NCBI GenBank assembly: GCA_027623995.1
Contig: JAQBUF010000032.1
Location: 1-36,161 of the forward strand
From: Nitrospirota bacterium
GTDB lineage: Bacteria; Nitrospirota; Nitrospiria; Nitrospirales; UBA8639
DNA length: 36,161 nucleotides
Reading direction: 5' to 3'
Shown: positions 31,017-36,161 of the stretch, in pieces
How positions within the stretch are numbered: position 1 is the stretch's first letter
Layout of the letters: the number at the start of each line of letters is the position of its first letter
The notes under the pieces: model-generated
Database searches by the model: none
Told to the model about the DNA's origin: nothing
What the model saw: the letters and a program-made list of their open reading frames with translations, nothing else
Program-made: the position numbers and the translations under genes

Positions 31017-33632
31017 TTATCCCAGATCAAATCCCGTGTCAAAGAACCCAGCGAGTTCTTCTCCCATGGGTGAGGCCGTGTTGGCTTCTTGAACGACTTG
31101 CTTGAGGTCCAATGGACCTTGGAGTCCCACATAAAAATACAAGAACTGCAAATTCCTGGTCTGAACCCACGGCCATGCCAAGCCTAATGTGAAGACCAAG
31201 AGGAACAGGTTCGTCAATCTCAATTCACACAAGTCTCTGCCTGTCATCGTCGCTTGAAAACGCGCATAGCCAAAGGTGGTGTGGCTCCACATGTAGCGTT
31301 GCCGAGCGGCTTGGAACCAAAACCACAAGCCAAACACAAAGGGAACTACCATCGTGATAATCCCGACGGTCGTCCAAAACACCACGTCGATGACTTGAGT
31401 CGGATCGATTTTTCCGGAGAGGAACGAGGTAGCCAACAGTACAGCCTCTGCGGTGACCAGACCAAGAATGAGCACGCGGAATGCCTTGAAATAAATATTC
31501 CCTAATTCTTTCCCTTCTCCGGTAAAGCCAAAGACGCGGCTTCCAAAATGAGTCCCTGACGAGAGAAAGGCTCGTTTTGCGTTATCGAAGATCGGGTAAT
31601 AGATCCCCAAGGTCAGAATGGAAAAGAGGGTACCCTTGAGGTAGAGGGTTATAAAGTCTTTCGCAGAATGACGGAATGAAAAGTAAATGCCCCGCCATGA
31701 AGTGCGGCTCATGCGATAGCGATGCGAGCCTACGATCGCAATTGGAAGAAAGCATAAGAGGAGCAGACCGGCGACGATGTTCACACCCCATTGAAGGGCG
31801 GCATTGGATTGAAGCGCGCCCGCATAGTTGAGGGCGGTATAAGGAATACCAAAGATCGCCATGGCCTTCATCCATCCTTTGAACAACTCCCCACCCGTTC
31901 CATGGAAGGCTAAGCGAGCCCCAGCAAACCGTGTTTGACTGTGAAGGTAGCGACGAATTTTGACCCGACCCCAAAAGGAATACACCCCAAAGGTGAGCAA
32001 CGTCAGCAAGCTATTCATCGTGAACATGCCAAACAACGAACCCCCCGTGCCTGAGAAGAAGGGGCGTCTGAAGCGATCGGGCGCCTCTCCAGAATGTGGC
32101 GATGTGGCATCAGGAGTAGGAGGTTGAGGCTCGGGTGGTGCGGGATCCAAGTCCTGAGTCTCTGAAGCCGTTGGTGCTTCAGCGGTACCTGTCGAAACTT
32201 CGGAAGGGGGTGGACTGTCATTACCACCTTTGGCTTCAGTGGCTGACCGGCGTTGTTCTTCAATGGCCTGTTCGTCTTGAAGGATCGCAGCGACGTCATC
32301 AGCAATTTCCATGACTGCGTCTATAGAACTCTGGGCGGCGATGGCCGCCAAGGGAAGTTCAGGTGGTGGTGCCTTGGCAGCGGATGACGCCATTGATGCC
32401 GCGAGCATTTCTTCTGGTGACGGTGCCGCAGCTTCTGGATCTTCACCGATTCGTGTGGGTTTCCATTCAGTCGGTGGTGGGTCTGCCTGAGGTGGCGCCG
32501 CCGCCGCCGTGTCGCTCGGCCAGTTCATCGTAACCGAATCTTGAGACGTGGTTTCGATGTCTGCCGAAGGAGTCTCCTCGGTGGATTGAGCTTCGATAGG
32601 CGATGACTCAGGCTCCCCTTGTGTGGTCACGTTTGCAGCAGCGGTCTCAATGTGTTCAGGCTGCGTATCGGATGAACGTGGTTGCGTTTCTTCACCAAGA
32701 ACGTCGGCCCAATCATTTTCCATATCCTCATCAGAGTCGAGATTGGAATCTGATGTTTCAGTGAACGCTGATGGAGACGCGCCGGCTTGGGGTTCGATGT
32801 GTTCATCTGAGGCAACAGTGGTGGCAGGATTCGGCGTGCTCTCTATCTGTTCCTGTTCTTCGAGGGCGGCGGCCCATTCATCAGCGAGGTCGGCTTCAGA
32901 CGCGGGTGGCTCTTCCTCCACAATGGCTTGTATGGGGGGCGCGGCGGTGTCGGTGGCTTCGGGCGCATTGGCGGCTATCGCGGTCGCGGCGGAATCTTCC
33001 TGCGTTTGTTCGGCCATAGCGGCAGCCCAGTCATTGTCCAGGTCATAAGCTTCAGTCGTGGGCGGCTCTTCCGTGACCGCGGCTTCGGAGGCATTGGCGA
33101 CCGTTTCAGTGACGGCGGCTTCTTCCTCGGTTTGTTCAGCCAGCGCGGCGGCCCATTCATCTTCCAAGGAGGCTTCAGTCGCGGGTGGTTCTTCTGTGAC
33201 GGTGGCTGGTGCTGCTATTGGTGCAGCAGCTTCGGTTTCAGGGGGATCTTCATTTGCTCCGGCGGCATCTGCCTCGTCTTGTTCAGCTAAGGCGGCTGCC
33301 CATTCATCGGCCAAGGCAGCTTCAGTTGTGGGTGGCTCTTCTGTGATATCGGCTGGCGCTGGTGCTGGCGCTGCAGCTTCTGCCACACCAGCGGATTCTT
33401 CTTGATCTTGTTCGGCCAAGGCAGCGGCCCATTCATCGTCCAAGGAGGCTTCGGATGCGGGAGGCGCTTCAGTGACCACGGCGGTGTCAGCCTCATCTTG
33501 CTCAGCCAAGGCAGCGGCCCATTCATCGTCCAGGGAGACTTCACTCGAAGTGGATAATTGTTCTTCAGGTGGATCTTCGGTCTGCTGTTTGGTGGAAGAT
33601 GGGCGATCGATATTTTCGGTGTTGGTGCTCAT
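31017..33632 (-). CDS. DUF898 (YjgN-family) membrane protein with a seven-fold DEWAAALAEQ repeat region
   Basis: 871 residues. About 1-530 is a disordered acidic, Ala/Glu/Pro/Thr-rich region. In it a unit EEPP.TEA..L.DEWAAALAEQ recurs seven times between about residues 30 and 310, the last two copies diverged. The C-terminal about 330 residues are the DUF898 domain: RFRRPFFSGTGGSLFGMF, TFGVYSFWGRVKIRRYLHSQ, FHGTGGELFKGW, then repeated helices and FTGEGKELGNIYFKAFRV, with six or more membrane spans. The start ATG at 33632 is chosen over an upstream TTG at 33647 because AGGA lies about 12 bases before it. Function unknown; the repeat region is probably a cytoplasmic multivalent binding tail. 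Confidence 0.88.
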   Translation of the reverse strand: MSTNTENIDRPSSTKQQTEDPPEEQLSTSSEVSLDDEWAAALAEQDEADTAVVTEAPPASEASLDDEWAAALAEQDQEESAGVAEAAAPAPAPADITEEPPTTEAALADEWAAALAEQDEADAAGANEDPPETEAAAPIAAPATVTEEPPATEASLEDEWAAALAEQTEEEAAVTETVANASEAAVTEEPPTTEAYDLDNDWAAAMAEQTQEDSAATAIAANAPEATDTAAPPIQAIVEEEPPASEADLADEWAAALEEQEQIESTPNPATTVASDEHIEPQAGASPSAFTETSDSNLDSDEDMENDWADVLGEETQPRSSDTQPEHIETAAANVTTQGEPESSPIEAQSTEETPSADIETTSQDSVTMNWPSDTAAAAPPQADPPPTEWKPTRIGEDPEAAAPSPEEMLAASMASSAAKAPPPELPLAAIAAQSSIDAVMEIADDVAAILQDEQAIEEQRRSATEAKGGNDSPPPSEVSTGTAEAPTASETQDLDPAPPEPQPPTPDATSPHSGEAPDRFRRPFFSGTGGSLFGMFTMNSLLTLLTFGVYSFWGRVKIRRYLHSQTRFAGARLAFHGTGGELFKGWMKAMAIFGIPYTALNYAGALQSNAALQWGVNIVAGLLLLCFLPIAIVGSHRYRMSRTSWRGIYFSFRHSAKDFITLYLKGTLFSILTLGIYYPIFDNAKRAFLSSGTHFGSRVFGFTGEGKELGNIYFKAFRVLILGLVTAEAVLLATSFLSGKIDPTQVIDVVFWTTVGIITMVVPFVFGLWFWFQAARQRYMWSHTTFGYARFQATMTGRDLCELRLTNLFLLVFTLGLAWPWVQTRNLQFLYFYVGLQGPLDLKQVVQEANTASPMGEELAGFFDTGFDLG

Positions 33633-34341
33633 GTCTCTCATCCTCAAGCTAGCCGCAAGTCAATTGGTGAAGAGAAGGTCTCCGAATGGGAAGTCCAATT
33701 ACTTCTTGGGCATTCGAAGTGTCGTCTAGTCGTTCTCTTCCCTGAAATTTGTCGGTGTTTAGACAGCAAAGCTTAAAGGGAACTGCGTAAGTGTGGAGGC
33801 GATTGATGGTTGGAGATCGAATGGGTCGTGGCTTCTTCGGTGGTAACCCTGTGATGGCATGGTGTCAAAATTTTTTACGTTGTCCATGGGTGCCAGCAGC
33901 GTACGTCCTATGACGTATCCTCCATCAGTTGAATACAACGTCGAATATTCTTCCCCTCCGGAAGGGATTCTCTCAAAACCCGCTCTAGGTCAAGGGATAC
34001 GAGCCATTTGCCTGTTCGCTTCTTTCAATTTGTTCGGTTCAGGCTCAACAGAAAAGTGCTCAGCGAAGTCTTTGTCTCCGTAATGAGAGACAACGCGAAA
34101 GATCTGGCTGTTGGAAAATTTGCCGGGTTGAATATGTCACAGTTCCTGGCCATTACCGTGACATACATTTTATTCCTTCATGATGTCGTTCTTTATGGTG
34201 ATGGCCCTGTAAAGTTTTTTTACACTTTTGAAAAATGCGTGTGAATATCTTGACGGGAAATTGCCGGATAATTTTAGCACGTTTTGTCGACTTCTTTTCC
34301 TATCCTTTCGGTCTTTAACTCTTGCTGCACCTCATTTCTTT
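33633..34341. other. Gene-free region
   Basis: About 700 bases between the divergently transcribed DUF898 gene and the PEP-CTERM gene. Short open frames (for example 33859-34083 and 34008-34244) have no ribosome binding site, no recognisable motif and protein-atypical composition. I see no RNA gene or long repeat. It ends at the sigma-54 promoter. Confidence 0.5.
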
Positions 34342-34357
34342 TGGCACGGCCCTTGCT
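34342..34357 (+). promoter_or_regulatory. Predicted sigma-54 (RpoN) promoter of the PEP-CTERM gene
   Basis: TGGCACGGCCCTTGCT matches the -24/-12 consensus TGGCACG-N4-TTGCW exactly, with GG and GC separated by ten bases. Transcription should start near 34367, about 100 bases before the ATG. In PEP-CTERM/exosortase bacteria such genes are known to be under RpoN and PrsK/PrsR-type control, which fits. Confidence 0.85.
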
Positions 34358-34466
34358 CAATGTGTTCAGTATCAAAAGTAATAAGTCGGCAGTAAAGGTT
34401 CAGAGGATTAGGGCAACAAGCAATGTTTTACAAATTTAACTTTCACGTTTTCAAGGAGGTTCTATT

Positions 34467-35270
34467 ATGATGCGGACAACGAAAAATCTGGTGCTCAGCG
34501 GCTTACTCTTGATGGGCGTCGCCCTAGCGGGTGTGCCCCAAGCGGGTGCGACCTCGAATGCAATGGCTATCATCGAAGCAGACTTAACCATTACAGGGCC
34601 CGGAATTGTCCCAGGGTCTACTGACTATTCCTTTGTTGTCCCCTATGCGGAGGGGAGTGGCGTGGTTGCCTCCCTCAGTTCTGGAGCGAGTAGTTCCGGG
34701 CCGGGGAATGTTGGTGCGGGAGCTCTATCATCGGTTTCCTCGGGACCACTCCCTGGTGTGGGCTTTGGGCTAGGGGTGGGAATAGGTTCCATTTCCCTGG
34801 CCAATGGAACTGATGCTTCAATGAACTTCTCCTATGAACTCTCCTTTGCGTATTTATTCGGGGGAACGGCGACGGGCAGTGGTGACTGGGCCGCATCTGG
34901 GGTCGGCTTGTTTGTGGTGATTAGTCCCTATGACTATGTCTTTGACATGAATGGCATCGCTGATAGTCTTGGGGCCGATGGCCGTGATCTTGGTCTCGTG
35001 AACTTAGACATTAATGGTGTGGAGATCATTCCCGTCTTGTTCGATTGGGACTGGACGCCAGGGCCTGGCAACTACGATTATGGGGATGATGATACGATCA
35101 ACGGAGTTTTTACTCTCGACGCGTATGAAGCCAAAGACGTGACTCTGATCGTTGGCGCGGCCGCGGAAGCCGGTACCGCTCCTGTACCAGAACCCGCCAG
35201 TGTGGTGTTGATGGGTACTGGGTTGATGGGCTTAGTGGCCTGGCGCATGAAAAAGAAGCCCACCGTGTAA
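34467..35270 (+). CDS. PEP-CTERM sorting-domain protein
   Basis: A 267-residue exported protein. The signal peptide (KNLVLSGLLLMGVALAGVPQ then AGAT, about 6-29) leads into a Gly/Ser-rich beta-type body. The C-terminus is a textbook PEP-CTERM signal: VPEPASVVLMGTGLMGLVAW followed by RMKKK, i.e. PEP, one helix and a basic tail. Exosortase should cleave at PEP, releasing it to the surface or biofilm matrix. AAGGAGG at 34453-34459 sets the ATG at 34467. A sigma-54 promoter lies upstream and a perfect terminator downstream, so it is a complete monocistronic unit. No exosortase is in the window; the biological role of the body is unknown. Confidence 0.95.
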   Translation: MMRTTKNLVLSGLLLMGVALAGVPQAGATSNAMAIIEADLTITGPGIVPGSTDYSFVVPYAEGSGVVASLSSGASSSGPGNVGAGALSSVSSGPLPGVGFGLGVGIGSISLANGTDASMNFSYELSFAYLFGGTATGSGDWAASGVGLFVVISPYDYVFDMNGIADSLGADGRDLGLVNLDINGVEIIPVLFDWDWTPGPGNYDYGDDDTINGVFTLDAYEAKDVTLIVGAAAEAGTAPVPEPASVVLMGTGLMGLVAWRMKKKPTV

Positions 35271-35304
35271 GTGGCGAGAGCCGCAGACATCTGGGTTGTT
35301 GTTC

Positions 35305-35342
35305 AACACGCCCCTCCTACACAGGAGGGGCGTGTTTTTTTG
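35305..35342 (+). terminator. Intrinsic terminator
   Basis: Perfect 14-bp stem AACACGCCCCTCCT / AGGAGGGGCGTGTT with an ACAC loop and a following T-run, 34 bases after the PEP-CTERM stop. Confidence 0.95.
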
Positions 35343-35733
35343 TGAATAAACCACTTCAGGAAGGTTAAGCTCCAGGCTTGATCAATCACAGTGTATTCAA
35401 ATCCTCCATGCCGTAGTGTCGAGTTTTTAGACATATTGTGGTCGAACGCGAGCACTATGTGGATCGTGTTGCCTTTATCTCGCCCTGCATTCATTCTTCT
35501 TCGCCAACTGTGAAGAAACCTCAACAGACTTCAAGGAATCTACGCCTCAAGGTCCTTTGTCTCTCATTCGGGAGGCCATTGGAATTCATTTTTGCGAGGG
35601 TGCGTGTGAGGGATAAGCGAAGCCTGTCCTGTCCTCAAACGAATGGTGTCGAGGGATTTAACACTGTTGCGTTGGTGTCATCTGATCGTGTCTTGGCCAT
35701 ATTATCTAGGGAATCTACGGGTCAACTCTTTTT
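35343..35733. other. Gene-free region
   Basis: About 390 bases with one 102-codon frame on the plus strand (35438-35746) that starts without a ribosome binding site, runs into the repeat element and has no recognisable motif. I do not regard it as a gene. Nothing else is seen. Confidence 0.45.
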
Positions 35734-35917
35734 AGGGCGCCTCTAAAAACCGTCCTTTTCCGCGATGGCGGCGTCAGCCGCGTGCTCACAGCCTTCGGCG
35801 CGCACAGACTTGGCGCTCTTCGCGCCGTGCGCCCTCATGTATTCGCCCATACACTCCGGTTTTCCGCGCGCGGCTTCCTTGCCCTCACGAAAAATTCCTG
35901 GTTTTTAGAGGTGCCCT
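35734..35917. repeat. MITE-like element with 18-bp terminal inverted repeats
   Basis: 184 bp. The ends are AGGGCGCCTCTAAAAACC at 35734-35751 and its complement (as AGGGCACCTCTAAAAACC) at 35900-35917, a 17/18 match. The interior is GC-rich with GCGCTCTTCGCGCC arms and a GTAT...ATAC stem. The core at 35792-35870 is related to 1403-1471 of the other fold-back element. No transposase is encoded. Confidence 0.8.
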
Positions 35918-36161
35918 TTATAAGCTTCTGTTGTAGCGATGGTGTGTCGTAAAATTTTACACGGACTAGAACCGTTCCAACTTGTTGAAAAAATTCGCTA
36001 AAAATCATTTTTCTCTGAAATTTTCCAAGCATCTGTCAGATTACTTTACGATTGGTCACTTCTGTGGTTTGGCCACTCGGTCTGATTTGCGTTTTTCGTC
36101 GTAGTTGATCTGTGCTTCTGATTCCCATTCGGTTGAGTTTTTATTGGTTGGTGCTCTCGTG
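35918..36161. other. Non-coding end of window
   Basis: A 65-codon minus-strand frame (35835-36032) runs through the MITE and is not convincing. A perfect GTAAAATTTTAC palindrome lies at 35949-35960 and could be an operator for a gene beyond the window edge. No gene is seen. Confidence 0.4.

Noticed and set aside
32623-33405. Ala/Ser-rich plus-strand frames opposite the DUF898 repeat region
   Set aside because: Antisense of the repetitive acidic coding sequence; no start signal.
35438-35746. 102-codon plus-strand frame
   Set aside because: No ribosome binding site, no motif, and its end lies within the MITE-like element.

Overview
The window looks like a chromosomal stretch of a Gram-negative bacterium, most probably Nitrospirota and possibly a moderate-GC Nitrospira. 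This rests on gene content and style: a PEP-CTERM protein behind a sigma-54 promoter, MEMO-like and Sel1 proteins, and a fold-back repeat at 1321-1515 of a type I recall from Nitrospira intergenic regions. No rRNA, tRNA, CRISPR or nitrification gene is present, so the assignment is inference.

Layout. 18-1000 (minus) holds two single-receiver response regulators. 1321-1515 is a fold-back repeat. lipA follows at 1649-2563. A good sigma-70 promoter (2578-2606) then starts a five-gene oligopeptide/dipeptide ABC importer operon (2655-8816), with genes overlapping by one base or separated by a few bases. It is closed by an inverted pair of heptamer arrays. A degenerate MEMO/AmmeMemoRadiSam-B-like gene (9052-10302) precedes a tightly coupled cassette at 10371-12842: antitoxin, ParE-like toxin, KAP P-loop NTPase, and a formylglycine-generating-enzyme-like (C-lectin fold) domain. 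The last two appear to have been one protein, now split by a single-base frameshift near 11894. The end of the FGE-like domain resembles the variable region of a diversity-generating retroelement target. This cassette is the best candidate for an undescribed conflict or defence system here.

12953-23639 is mostly housekeeping: cyclophilin, an MFS transporter, a bipolar Lys-rich/acidic protein, a Prx6-type peroxiredoxin, a membrane-anchored pentapeptide-repeat protein, scpA-scpB (overlapping in a hexanucleotide microsatellite read in two frames), a large GlcD/GlcF-like FAD/Fe-S oxidoreductase, and a ThiS-like beta-grasp protein.

23641-27075 is an accessory patch. It contains five copies of a ~100-230 bp palindrome-bearing repeat (a sixth is at 13706), a Sel1 protein, a parDE module with a clear operator, and a brnTA module whose promoter predicts a leaderless toxin mRNA.

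27237-35270 carries a small unknown protein with a strong terminator, an RDD membrane protein, a secreted Sel1 protein, an M48 protease, a DUF898 membrane protein whose N-terminal half has seven copies of a DEWAAALAEQ motif, and a PEP-CTERM surface protein. The window ends in non-coding DNA with a 184-bp MITE-like element whose core is related to the first fold-back repeat.
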